DNA of 46,860 nucleotides from Tychonema sp. LEGE 07203 (GTDB lineage: Bacteria; Cyanobacteriota; Cyanobacteriia; Cyanobacteriales; Microcoleaceae), in the NCBI RefSeq assembly GCF_015207285.1, contig NZ_JADEXD010000036.1:1-46860 (forward strand). The letters run 5' to 3'. The notes below the pieces were generated by a model, which worked only from the letters and a program-made list of their open reading frames with translations, ran no database searches and was not told the origin of the DNA. A program made the position numbers and the translations under genes. This document shows, one piece after another, positions 32,269 through 41,303 of the stretch; the first letter of the stretch is position 1; every line of letters starts with the position of its first letter.

Positions 32269-33174
32269 TCACCTGAAAACGCGAAATATTTTTTGCACTA
32301 AATTTGGTTTTTCCTCTTCCTCATGAAGATAACGATAATGTTTCCACAATTCCCAATAAGGGCTACCCGATTTAATTGGTATCCCAGCCCAGTGAATATA
32401 TTTTAACTTTTTGCCTTTGTCATAAAGCACGTAATCTATTTCTTGAAAATGTGTAGAACCAGCCCAGCTACCGGGTTCTGCGTCTGAAGTTTTTACCAGA
32501 TTGCAGCGCTTGGGAATTAACTTAAGAATCATGTAATTTAGTATAGGTTGGTCTGTAACATTTTGAGTAAAGTCAAAATATTCTCGATGCTGCGCGCATT
32601 CTCGCAAAATTTCATACATTTGCGATTCGGTAATAGTGCCTTTTCTGGAAGCCCAAAAACCGCTGTTGAATACATCTTGAAGCTGTGAGTCGGTAAATAT
32701 ATTCTGTTCTTTTATGATAGGTGAAAATACATTTCGCAGTTTTTCGCTGAGGTGGTGATAATCGCAGCAAAAAAAGTCTACTTCTGAGAGTTTGTCTAAG
32801 TTGGCTGCGATGTCTTCAAAAACGATGATATCGGTATCGATGTACAGAAATTCGTCGAGGGGGCCAAACCAAGCGCAGAGTTTCCGCATTTTGTTGGGAA
32901 GGGCTAGAAAAGTACGATCGAACATTTGGCCAATTTCTCTGGTAAACTGTTCCACAAACTCCAGATTTGGGAACAATCGCACCCCGTAGAGGCTGCTGAG
33001 GGCGGCCGCGACTTGCTGATAATTGTCATCAAACGGAATCAGAAAAACTGGTACTTGACAATTATACAGACGTATGCTTGCCATAAGGGCGATCGCGCTT
33101 TCCATCACCCTATCATTAGCAACAATATAAATACCGCGACTCACATCAAATCCATTAACATCAGAATAACTCAT
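32269..33174 (-). CDS. Npun_R2821/Npun_R2823-family protein, second copy
   Basis: A 301-residue paralogue opening RGIYIVANDRVMESAIALMA. The DxD-like motif is LYIDTDIIVFED near residues 97-108, and DKGKKLKYIHWAGIP is near the C-terminus. It is the most diverged of the three: it lacks the longer loop after residue 60 and the C-terminal basic tail of its neighbours. Nucleotide-sugar transfer is inferred. Confidence 0.82.
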   Translation of the reverse strand: MSYSDVNGFDVSRGIYIVANDRVMESAIALMASIRLYNCQVPVFLIPFDDNYQQVAAALSSLYGVRLFPNLEFVEQFTREIGQMFDRTFLALPNKMRKLCAWFGPLDEFLYIDTDIIVFEDIAANLDKLSEVDFFCCDYHHLSEKLRNVFSPIIKEQNIFTDSQLQDVFNSGFWASRKGTITESQMYEILRECAQHREYFDFTQNVTDQPILNYMILKLIPKRCNLVKTSDAEPGSWAGSTHFQEIDYVLYDKGKKLKYIHWAGIPIKSGSPYWELWKHYRYLHEEEEKPNLVQKIFRVFR

Positions 33175-33219
33175 CTCTCTTCTCTCTCAGCGTTCTCTGC
33201 GTCCTCTGCGGTTTAAAAA

Positions 33220-34194
33220 TCAAACATTTATCCTCAACCTTCTCAACACCCTGGTTAACAAATTCGACCGAGAAACCTCAGTATAAAACTTAGGCGCTTG
33301 GGTAAAAACCGGACGCTTTTCCAGTTCCCGGAGATAGCGGTAATGCAGAAACAAATCGCGATAGGGAAACTCAATATTTTCCCCCGCACAAACCCTCCGA
33401 ATTAAATCCGGCGGCACGCCAATATAATGAAGATAAGTAAGTCGGTTTCCCTTGTCGTACAAAATATTATCGCGTTCTTCAAAATGTTGGGAAGTGACGC
33501 TACACCCAGTTTTCTCCCCATCCGGGAGGCTACAAGCAAAATTATAGCTCTTCAGGTTCGTTTTCATGACCATATAATTGAGCAACGGCTGTTCTCCCGC
33601 ACCTGCATAGAGAATTTCCGCCTCGCCAGATTGCAGTTGATCTAACAGCCATTCCCTAGTATTTTGCTCAAACAATCCTTGCTTGCTAGCGTAAAATCCC
33701 GAACAAAATATTTCCGAATCAATCCGATTTTGCTCAAAAACTTCGAGGAGTTTTGGCGACTGAATATTGTATACTTTAGTGGGGTCGCGAAATTGAAAAT
33801 CATAAACCACAAAATCAGATTCATCTAACTTCTGAAAAACCCTATCAAGGGAATTCATAACTAAAGTATCGGCATCCATATAGATAAACTTTTCAAAAGG
33901 CCCGTCGAAGGCACAAAAGCGCCGGTGTGCGCCGTAAAGCCGAAATTTTTGGCGGTTCAAACGCTCAGGTGCTGCTGCTTGCATGAATTCGTCCCATCGC
34001 TGAATAGATGCGCTATCTTCATAAATAAACACGTTGGGACGGTTGACAATTTCAGCTTTAATTTGCTCGATTTGGTCGTCGAAAGGATAAATGCAGATAG
34101 GAATATTTGAGCCTAATATAACTTCAATACTGTTGAGCAAGGCAATTATTTGGTCGTAAACTGTGTCGTTGGCTAGCGTGCAAATTCCATTCAT
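33220..34194 (-). CDS. Npun_R2821/Npun_R2823-family protein, third copy
   Basis: A 324-residue paralogue opening NGICTLANDTVYDQIIALLN. The DxD-like motif is YMDADTLVMNSLD near residues 108-120 and DKGNRLTYLHYIGVP is near the C-terminus. It is closest to the copy at 31014 (shared GAHRRFCAFDGPFEKFIY and HRKFCCFDGPFDKFVY stretches). Divergence between the copies suggests distinct acceptors rather than gene dosage. Confidence 0.82.
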   Translation of the reverse strand: MNGICTLANDTVYDQIIALLNSIEVILGSNIPICIYPFDDQIEQIKAEIVNRPNVFIYEDSASIQRWDEFMQAAAPERLNRQKFRLYGAHRRFCAFDGPFEKFIYMDADTLVMNSLDRVFQKLDESDFVVYDFQFRDPTKVYNIQSPKLLEVFEQNRIDSEIFCSGFYASKQGLFEQNTREWLLDQLQSGEAEILYAGAGEQPLLNYMVMKTNLKSYNFACSLPDGEKTGCSVTSQHFEERDNILYDKGNRLTYLHYIGVPPDLIRRVCAGENIEFPYRDLFLHYRYLRELEKRPVFTQAPKFYTEVSRSNLLTRVLRRLRINV

Positions 34195-34201
34195 ATCTAT
34201 T

Positions 34202-34249
34202 AGTCCGCGTAGGCGGACTTTGTTTGTGTAGTTGCGGTTTCAACCGCCG
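34202..34249. repeat. Dispersed repeat with GCGGTTTCAACCGC hairpin, copy A
   Basis: AGTCCGCG and GGACTTTGTTTGT are followed by a GGTTTCAACC dyad. The same structure recurs at 35245-35296 in the same orientation. The two flank the GT10 gene. Confidence 0.8.
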
Positions 34250-34284
34250 AATTATCTTTTAACACCGGGAATCCCACCTATTTC

Positions 34285-35235
34285 CTAAGATACAAAATTG
34301 GACAGCCAATTAAGCAAGTTCAATTCGTGGAGAATGATTTGCCTCGCTTCCGCAATTTTCTCCCTAGCTTCATGCCAATAATCCGGCGTTGCAATAACCT
34401 CTTTAATAAATTGTACTCCTTTTTCATCCAAACTCGGCAGCCGCAGAAAACTCCCCGCCGGCAACAATTTATCCGCCGCCGAACCGCCGTAATAAATTGG
34501 CAAACACCAAGCTAACAAAGCATCCCAAAGTTTTTCGCTGACATACAAATCGTTTTCAGCATAATTCTCAATAGCCAAATTGTAATAGTAGGGTGCGATG
34601 GCGTGCCATTTATTGTTAACAGTGCCGTTTCCGCGCGCCCAAATTGGCAAGTTTCGCCCGTAAAGGTCAAAGTCTAATTTTTGTTGTTGCAGCAATTTGA
34701 TAAAATCTAATCGCTGTCGGTGGTTGGCGCTGCGGCTAACACCTGAAGTTATCCAAGAACATAATTTAGTTTTCGGTGGCGCAGGCATTTCATTCAGTTC
34801 TCGAAATGAGTTAGAGTGATACCAAATCGCGGGCATACAATCGGGTTTTGGTGCAAAATTATCAGGCCCGGAAATGTAGCCGCAATAAAGTTGGGCTTGT
34901 TCGTAGTTGGTTTTGGTAATTTCAATTACTTCTGCTAAAGGAGGCTCTCTGATTAAATAAATAATCCGTTCCTGGGGAACGTTGCGGAATTTGTCTCGAA
35001 TGTCATTTTCTGGTTTGGGATGCCTGTAATTTCGTATTTTATCCATCCACGATTGCTGTTTTGGTTGTCGGGGAAAGTCGAATTGATACATGAGCAAAAA
35101 GTCTGGTTCTGGGTGGTTGGCAAGCATTTGAATATTTCCCCATTTGCCGAAGTTCTGGGGAGTTTGTTGCCACAGCCAGTCGCTTTGACTCATTCCTGGG
35201 TATGTGGTGATTGTGCCGATGATTTTTGGGTTCAT
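34285..35235 (-). CDS. Glycosyltransferase family 10 (alpha-1,3-fucosyltransferase-like)
   Basis: A 316-residue protein. The C-terminal part carries the GT10 donor-site signature, here ENDLYVSEKLWDALLAWCLP then IYYGG near residues 238-265, with C-terminal FIKEVI. GT10 enzymes move fucose from GDP-fucose. I chose the ATG at 35235 (MNPKIIGTITTYPG); an upstream in-frame start at 35289 reads through a dispersed repeat. The gene lies between direct copies of that repeat. Confidence 0.85.
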   Translation of the reverse strand: MNPKIIGTITTYPGMSQSDWLWQQTPQNFGKWGNIQMLANHPEPDFLLMYQFDFPRQPKQQSWMDKIRNYRHPKPENDIRDKFRNVPQERIIYLIREPPLAEVIEITKTNYEQAQLYCGYISGPDNFAPKPDCMPAIWYHSNSFRELNEMPAPPKTKLCSWITSGVSRSANHRQRLDFIKLLQQQKLDFDLYGRNLPIWARGNGTVNNKWHAIAPYYYNLAIENYAENDLYVSEKLWDALLAWCLPIYYGGSAADKLLPAGSFLRLPSLDEKGVQFIKEVIATPDYWHEAREKIAEARQIILHELNLLNWLSNFVS

Positions 35236-35244
35236 TGCTCTCTG

Positions 35245-35296
35245 AGTCCGCGCACCATCCGGACTTTGTTTGTTTACCCGCGGTTTCAACCGCCGG
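35245..35296. repeat. Dispersed repeat with GCGGTTTCAACCGC hairpin, copy B
   Basis: The same element as 34202-34249: AGTCCGCG, GGACTTTGTTTGT, then CGCGGTTTCAACCGCCG. It directly precedes the GT10 coding region. Confidence 0.8.
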
Positions 35297-35329
35297 AGCT
35301 AGGAATAGCTAATTTAAAATTATACAAAA

Positions 35330-36526
35330 CTAATTAATAAGTTGCGATCGCACTTCGCGATCCACATAACTCAAAATCCTCTCAATCCGATTTTCCCAGG
35401 AAAATTGCTTGACAAATTCCATAGTTTCTGCATAACCTTCGCTCTTCCTCGGATATTTGGTTAAACAATCTCGAATGCTTTGTGCAAACTGCTGCGGGTT
35501 ATCCGGTTTGCACCAAATTGCTGCGATATTTCCCGATTTAAATTCCATTAAAGAGGCAATCTCTGTCGCGACGATCGCAGTACCCGATGCCATATAATCG
35601 AAGAACTTCAAAGGAGACGTGAATGTCGCGGCTTCTGTCAAACAGTGCGGGTGAGTCAAAACATCCGCAGCTTGCAGCAAGCTTGCGAGTTGATTTTGAG
35701 GCAGGTAGCCGAGAAAATTAATGTTGTTAACTTGCTTCTCTTTAGCTAATTTCCGGTATGCTGTGACTTGGGATGAATCCCCACCGGCGATCGCAAATTG
35801 AACATCCGGCAATTCCTCGGCCACATCCACCAGCATATCAACACCTTTAAACGGGTAAAGTCCCCCCGCATAAACTGCTAAATGCTGCCTGTCACCTGCT
35901 AATAATTGCTGCCGCCAATTCTCGGCTGCTGCTGCTTGTCTCGCGAGAAATAACTGATTAAAACCGTTGTGCAGCGTAATTACTTTTTCTGGCGGCATCC
36001 CATTCTTCATCATACTCTCTCGAACAGTATCTGCAACAGTTACAGCAATTTGAAATAGAGGATTGCTCACAATTTCTGGTGCAAATCTCTTGTCTTCATG
36101 GTGGTGCTGTTCGTAGATAGCTGGAATTCCGTTTTTAATAGCAGCTTTGACAAAGTTCCAGTCGCGGCTGTGGACGAGTTTAGTTGATTTTAGCAGGTGA
36201 ATTGGCAAATAGTATTTGCAAACTATGGTACTCGCATTCGTCCACTTATTGTCCCAAGAATCGAGAGCAGGCACTGGCAAATCTGCTATTTTTAACTTTT
36301 CCTCAAGATTGTAGGTTGTGGCAAGTTTGTCATCGGGTTTTCTCGGTTGAAAAGGAAAAAGTAAATCAACGGGATTTGAAGCACCCCAGCCTTGGCGGAG
36401 GTATACTAAAACTGCTGGTAAACCGAGATTTGCTGCGGCATTGGCAGAGTGTGCAACTTGAACTAAGCTGGCAACATTGGGTTGCGGCAAGACATTTCTG
36501 GTAAAAAAGACATAATATTTAGACAT
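35330..36526 (-). CDS. Glycosyltransferase family 4 (GT-B)
   Basis: A 398-residue GT-B enzyme. The N-terminal half opens KYYVFFTRNVLPQPNVASLV. The C-terminal half has YAGGLYPFKGVDMLVDVAEE near residues 217-236 and the donor-site segment SPLKFFDYMASGTAIVATEI near residues 305-324, where a Lys replaces the usual Glu-x7-Glu start. Retaining transfer from a nucleotide sugar is typical. It lies in the minus-strand glycan cluster directly upstream of the GT10 gene. Confidence 0.9.
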   Translation of the reverse strand: MSKYYVFFTRNVLPQPNVASLVQVAHSANAAANLGLPAVLVYLRQGWGASNPVDLLFPFQPRKPDDKLATTYNLEEKLKIADLPVPALDSWDNKWTNASTIVCKYYLPIHLLKSTKLVHSRDWNFVKAAIKNGIPAIYEQHHHEDKRFAPEIVSNPLFQIAVTVADTVRESMMKNGMPPEKVITLHNGFNQLFLARQAAAAENWRQQLLAGDRQHLAVYAGGLYPFKGVDMLVDVAEELPDVQFAIAGGDSSQVTAYRKLAKEKQVNNINFLGYLPQNQLASLLQAADVLTHPHCLTEAATFTSPLKFFDYMASGTAIVATEIASLMEFKSGNIAAIWCKPDNPQQFAQSIRDCLTKYPRKSEGYAETMEFVKQFSWENRIERILSYVDREVRSQLIN

Positions 36527-36534
36527 GGGAATTG

Positions 36535-36743
36535 TTGATTGTTGACTGTTGACTGTTGACTGTTGACTGTTGACTGTTGACTGTTAACTGTTAACTGTTA
36601 ACTGTTGACTGTTGACTGTTAACTGTTAACTGTTGACTGTTGACTGTTGACTAACAACTAACAACTAACTGAGGGCGGGCCCGCACCATCCACCGCCCCT
36701 ACCAACTAACAACTAACAACTGCCAACTGCCAACTGCCAATTG
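36535..36743. repeat. Heptamer satellite with inverted copy of the GC-rich repeat
   Basis: GTTGACT/GTTAACT units (36535-36650) and ACAACTA/CAACTGC units (36651-36743) surround the GC-rich 32-bp repeat at 36671-36702, here in the opposite orientation to the copies at 21911 and 28105. The ABC exporter stop lies just beyond it. Confidence 0.9.
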
Positions 36744-36744
36744 C

Positions 36745-38748
36745 CTACTTTTTAACAGTCTGACGTTTGATAGTGTTTTCTATAAATTCTAAGGTTTTAA
36801 AAATATTAGCAGCGGAGTGGAATGATTCTCTGATTAACTCGTCTCTTTCTTCGGGAGAATCTACCATTTCATCTACTAGCAATTTGAGGTAAGCTATCAT
36901 GGGAGTCAGGCGAGTGCGAATTTCGTAAGAACCTCTAATTAGTGCTTCATCGCGAGCGGTTTCTTCGGCAAATTGTACTGAATACAAGCGAGTGTAGTAA
37001 CCTCCTTTTGCTAGCAATTCTTCGTGGGAACCTATTTCTACTACTTTTCCGCGATCGATTACGGCGATTTTGTGGGCTTTTTGGACTGTGGAGAGGCGGT
37101 GGGCGATGACTAAGGTTGTGCGATCGCAACTCAATTTCTCGATCGCCGATTGCACGTATCTTTCCGAAACCGTATCCAGGGAACTCGTAGCCTCATCTAA
37201 AATTAAGATTTCCGGGTTTTGCAGCAAAGCTCTAGCAATGGAAATTCTCTGACGCTGCCCTCCCGATAATATTACACCCCGATCGCCAATTTGAGTATCC
37301 AACCCCTCCGGCAACAGTTCGATAAACTCATAAGCATTAGCTCCCCGCGCCGCTTCCACAATTTCTGCATCAGTCGATTCGGGCCTAGCGTAAGCAATGT
37401 TTTCGCGCACTGAAGCATTAAACAAAAACGTATCTTGGCTAACAATACCCATCGCTTTTCTGAGACTTTTTAGCTCAAATTCGCGTAAATCCCTGCCATC
37501 TATCGAGATATTACCTTCAGTAGGATCGTAAAATCTCGGCAGTAAATCTGCCAAAGTTGACTTGCCAGAACCCGAAGTTCCTACCAAAGCCAAAGTAGTA
37601 CCGCGAGGTAGAAATAAATCAATTCCTTCAAGCACTAAACTATTGTGATTTGGATAACTAAAAGATACTTTATTAAAATGGATTCCCGATCGCAAATGAG
37701 TGTAAGGCACAGAACCGTTCAGCATAAACGGCTTGTCATCGCAGCTCAAAAAATCATTAACCACTTCTACACTAGCCGACGTATTAGCAAATTGACTGCG
37801 CCCGCTGTTTAACTGAGAAATCAAAGGAATTAACCGAAAAAGCACCAACAAATAGGTCAACAAAACTGTTGAAATAGACTCTATTTCATTAACAAATAAT
37901 GTGCGCCCTATAAATACAATCAAAATAATAACTATTAAATTAACAACTTCGTTAATTGGGGCGATCGCCGCATAATTTACCTGAGCTTGAAAATCCGCTT
38001 GTTCTCGCCTTTGAATTAAATGCTTGATCCGCTGATACTCTCTTTCCTCGTTCCCCGTTGACTTTACCAGCCGAATCCCTGTCATAGTTTCGAGAACCCT
38101 AACCGAATAATCTTTCGACATTTCAGAAAGCAGGAGACCAAAATGCTTGGAACGGTTAATAATATATTGATTTGTCCAAGCAACTAACGCCAGCAAAAAT
38201 GTAGCTGTCACCGTCAGTTTCCACGATATAGAAAGCAGCAAGCCCACAAACACCAAAACAGTGATTGAGGTAGTAAACATTCCGATTGCCGTACCAACTG
38301 CACTAGCCGTCCGACCAATTTCTCCGCCCAATCTATTAATTAAATCCCCGACTTTAGTTTTAGAATAAAAATCTAAATCTACTTCTAACAACAACCGCAA
38401 ACCTGCTTCTCGCAAATCAAAAGTCAGAGAGCGCGTCAGAGAAGTAGCCACTAAAGTATTGATATAACTCGCAATGTTTTTTAAAAAAATTGCCAGAAAA
38501 ATCGCCCCTGTCATCAACATTAAACGCTGATTTTCGGGCATTCCCTCAAAGGGATACATCAAAGTTTTAATCAGAGGTGGAGCGCCGCGCAGCTCGATCG
38601 CTTCATCCAAAAAATTTAAAAGCACTGGTACAATCAGAGTAGTGCTGATACCGCTGAATAAAGCCCCAGAAAAGCCCAGGATCACAGTTAACAAAATCCT
38701 GCCGGGATATCGTCTGGCAAATTTTAGGAGTAGCTTATTGGCAGACAT
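36745..38748 (-). CDS. MsbA/HepA-type ABC exporter with HisKA-like C-terminal tail
   Basis: A 667-residue half-exporter. Six membrane helices lie within residues 1-320. The ATPase has Walker A GTSGSGKST, signature LSGGQRQRIS, Walker B ILILDEATSSLD and H-loop IAHRLST. The normal exporter end is near residue 595. About 70 further residues follow, including SYEIRTRLTPMIAYLKLLVD, which looks like a histidine-kinase dimerisation helix (SHELRTPLT...) with the His changed to Tyr. Its place in the cluster suggests it exports a lipid-linked glycan. Confidence 0.9.
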   Translation of the reverse strand: MSANKLLLKFARRYPGRILLTVILGFSGALFSGISTTLIVPVLLNFLDEAIELRGAPPLIKTLMYPFEGMPENQRLMLMTGAIFLAIFLKNIASYINTLVATSLTRSLTFDLREAGLRLLLEVDLDFYSKTKVGDLINRLGGEIGRTASAVGTAIGMFTTSITVLVFVGLLLSISWKLTVTATFLLALVAWTNQYIINRSKHFGLLLSEMSKDYSVRVLETMTGIRLVKSTGNEEREYQRIKHLIQRREQADFQAQVNYAAIAPINEVVNLIVIILIVFIGRTLFVNEIESISTVLLTYLLVLFRLIPLISQLNSGRSQFANTSASVEVVNDFLSCDDKPFMLNGSVPYTHLRSGIHFNKVSFSYPNHNSLVLEGIDLFLPRGTTLALVGTSGSGKSTLADLLPRFYDPTEGNISIDGRDLREFELKSLRKAMGIVSQDTFLFNASVRENIAYARPESTDAEIVEAARGANAYEFIELLPEGLDTQIGDRGVILSGGQRQRISIARALLQNPEILILDEATSSLDTVSERYVQSAIEKLSCDRTTLVIAHRLSTVQKAHKIAVIDRGKVVEIGSHEELLAKGGYYTRLYSVQFAEETARDEALIRGSYEIRTRLTPMIAYLKLLVDEMVDSPEERDELIRESFHSAANIFKTLEFIENTIKRQTVKK

Positions 38749-38833
38749 GAAGCATTCCCAGCTAAACAGTATGGCATCTCAAAATATTTTTTAATTACAC
38801 CCAGTTTTTTTTCTCCATTCAGCCGCTTAAATG

Positions 38834-39991
38834 TCACCTCAATCTACTTGAAATTATATCTGAAAGTATCGGTGCCATTGCTTGAATGCTATATTTTTTC
38901 ACGCATCTTTCCCGAGCTTTCATTCCTTGCAAATTCGCGGCTGCCAAATTTTGAAATATCCATTGAATTTTTTGGGAAATTTGACCGGGAGAACTCGGCT
39001 CGACTAAATAACCGGTTCCTCCTAAAATTGCTGGAATATCCCCCACTCGCGTCGATAAAACAGGCTTAGCCATCGCCATCCCATCTGTCAGCTTGAGCGG
39101 AAACTGAGCCGCGGCTGTCAGAGTTTCTCGCTGAGGAACAACGACAACGTGAGCCGCCGCCACAACTTCAGGCATTGTCTCGACTGGAAACCTTGGCAGT
39201 TTAACAATCCAACGCCCCCATTGTTGCATAAGTCTATCATCATAATCGTCATAAGGACTTCCGCCGACGATCGCTAATTTTAAATCCGGCTCGTTTAACT
39301 GTTCGAGGGCCATCAAAACATCCTCAACACCTTTGTGAGGTCGAGGCGCACCCGGAAACATTAATATTCTATACCCAGACAAGCCATAACGCTTTCTGCT
39401 CAATTCAGGATTGTATTTAGCAGGGTCGAACATTTTGGTATCCTTACCATTTGGCAAATATACACCGCCAAAACGCTGTTTTAAAAACTCTGTATGAACG
39501 GTGACTGCATTAGCGCGGTGGATTAAACTTTCCATCCACTTGACATATAGCGGGTGATCTGGTTCTCTCAATTGACCGTTTTGTTTGAAAATGTCTCGAT
39601 AAAGTTGTTTAAAAGAAGGACGGTATTTCCATTCATCTTGACCGAACCAGCTCAGTTCCAAGTCATCAATATCTAAAATAACAGGGCGGCGACTGTGGAT
39701 TTTTTTTAGCAGCGATAAACCAAAGCTTGTGGGTTTAGGTTTGACTGCATAAATGATGTCTCCATCTATTTTTTTCAAAATTTTTTGAGCATCCATCAAA
39801 AACCCCGGATAGTTTTTTCCTGGGATTGCATATATTGGGATGTTTGTAGGAGGAATCGCATACAATTCTCGACCAAACTTAAATCCGACAACTTCTACCT
39901 CGCAGTTAAGCTCGATCAGGACTTGAGCTAATATAAAGGCACGAATTGCGCTTGCTCCCGATAAATCGCTCACCACTAATGAAACTTTCAC
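38834..39991 (-). CDS. Glycosyltransferase family 4 (GT-B)
   Basis: A 385-residue GT-B enzyme. PGAPRPHKGVEDVLMALEQL near residues 210-229 and the donor-site segment FPLKLTDGMAMAKPVLSTRV near residues 299-318 are typical. The N-terminal half has VILDIDDLELSWFG. It is the first transferase upstream of the ABC exporter, so it probably acts before export. No close link to the GT4 at 35330 beyond fold. Confidence 0.9.
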   Translation of the reverse strand: MKVSLVVSDLSGASAIRAFILAQVLIELNCEVEVVGFKFGRELYAIPPTNIPIYAIPGKNYPGFLMDAQKILKKIDGDIIYAVKPKPTSFGLSLLKKIHSRRPVILDIDDLELSWFGQDEWKYRPSFKQLYRDIFKQNGQLREPDHPLYVKWMESLIHRANAVTVHTEFLKQRFGGVYLPNGKDTKMFDPAKYNPELSRKRYGLSGYRILMFPGAPRPHKGVEDVLMALEQLNEPDLKLAIVGGSPYDDYDDRLMQQWGRWIVKLPRFPVETMPEVVAAAHVVVVPQRETLTAAAQFPLKLTDGMAMAKPVLSTRVGDIPAILGGTGYLVEPSSPGQISQKIQWIFQNLAAANLQGMKARERCVKKYSIQAMAPILSDIISSRLR

Positions 39992-40337
39992 TGAGTATTT
40001 TTTTTGACATTTGTTTGATTTTCCTGCGTAATCGAGCTTTTGTCAAGGCGATGGAAACTTGGATTTCCAGAAAAAAGAAATCGAGTTTTTAACCGAGGGA
40101 AAGCTCAGTCCCTAAGTAAGTCATTGGTCATCGGTCATCAGTCATCAGCCATCAGTCATTAGTAGGGGTGGATGCCGGCTAATGATATACGATACAAATG
40201 ACTGAAAAATGGGCAAAACTCGCCCTCTTACTCTGGCGGGCTTGTTTTTAGGTAAATTCTCGGATGTACTGACGCTATTTTTTAAATTTCTTGCGTAAAT
40301 TTCGTGACTTTTGATGCTGTTTTGCCACCAACTTTAA
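39992..40337. other. 346-bp spacer in the glycan cluster
   Basis: It contains GGTCATCAGTCATC-type short repeats near 40125-40160 and a degenerate GC-rich repeat fragment (AGTAGGGGTGGATGCCGGC) near 40160-40180. No gene is seen. It may hold the promoter of the downstream half of the cluster. Confidence 0.6.
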
Positions 40338-41168
40338 TTATTTTAAGCGCCAGGGATTGTTAAGTTGATTTGGTAAAAATATTTTAGCGGTGCGATCGAC
40401 CATTCGAGTCAAGAGCGATCGCGTCACGTTCTTTGCGTACTGCGGGCGGTAGGGATAGGTGCAGTGCATTACTTTAATCGGTTTGTCGATCGCATAAACA
40501 TCTTTCCACTTATCCAAGTAGTTGTAAATAGGAGACAATGTTTTTATTTTCGGTCGGACAGATTCAACAGCCGCCGCAAAAGCACCTTGGTCTTTCAATA
40601 ATAGCACATTTTGGTTTGCCACCACTATCTCGAAATATTTCTTAAAACTTTGGAAAAATTCGTAATTTGTACTGTTTTTCCTAAAAGCGATAAATCCGCC
40701 GTTGTATTGAATGCTATTTTTATTTAGCGGCAATCCGACAGACTGCAAAGTTAACAGAATATCCTGCTTAACCCTTAATAAATTTCCAGCTTTAGCAATG
40801 GCTGGCTGCACATCTTCCGTCACCAACAAATCCGCTTCATCAAGATAGTCGAAAACCTCATCTATGGGCGACAGCAAACAAATATCGCAATCCATGTAAA
40901 TAGTCTTGTCAAACAGAGATTCCCGGTACAAAGCCAGCTTAGCTTGGCGCGACGCTAAAACAGGATTTTTGTAAGAGGTTGCAGGTTTCAATATGATATT
41001 TCCAAATATCTGAAGTAAAGGATATAAAATTTTAGGCACTCTATCGATTAAAATAATAATTGGTTCCTGGTGAAACTTCCTGACAGATGTCAGAAAATGG
41101 ATGCAATCTTGAAACGAGTAAACACCAGTTAAAATAGTGATAAATCCCTTGGTTTCTAATTTTATCAA
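40338..41168 (-). CDS. DxD-type glycosyltransferase (GT8-like)
   Basis: A 276-residue protein. It opens KGFITILTGVYSFQDCIHFL, carries a clear DxD motif in TIYMDCDICLLSPIDEV near residues 89-105 and has QYNGGFIAFRKN near residues 153-164, all typical of GT8-type enzymes. The start is uncertain: TTG at 41168 is the only candidate before a stop and has no good ribosome-binding site. A separate 39-codon stretch upstream in another frame (MEYTVIDRERAIFIL at 41268) might be a frameshifted N-terminus. Confidence 0.8.
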   Translation of the reverse strand: MIKLETKGFITILTGVYSFQDCIHFLTSVRKFHQEPIIILIDRVPKILYPLLQIFGNIILKPATSYKNPVLASRQAKLALYRESLFDKTIYMDCDICLLSPIDEVFDYLDEADLLVTEDVQPAIAKAGNLLRVKQDILLTLQSVGLPLNKNSIQYNGGFIAFRKNSTNYEFFQSFKKYFEIVVANQNVLLLKDQGAFAAAVESVRPKIKTLSPIYNYLDKWKDVYAIDKPIKVMHCTYPYRPQYAKNVTRSLLTRMVDRTAKIFLPNQLNNPWRLK

Positions 41169-41303
41169 AATCTTGAGGAAGTCTGGGAATATTATCGGTA
41201 ACGGGCAGAAAAATCCATTCTCTCAAAATAAAAATAGCTCGTTCCCGGTCAATTACAGTATATTCCATGTAGATCGAGTCAACCAGGAACAGGCTGTATG
41301 TTA

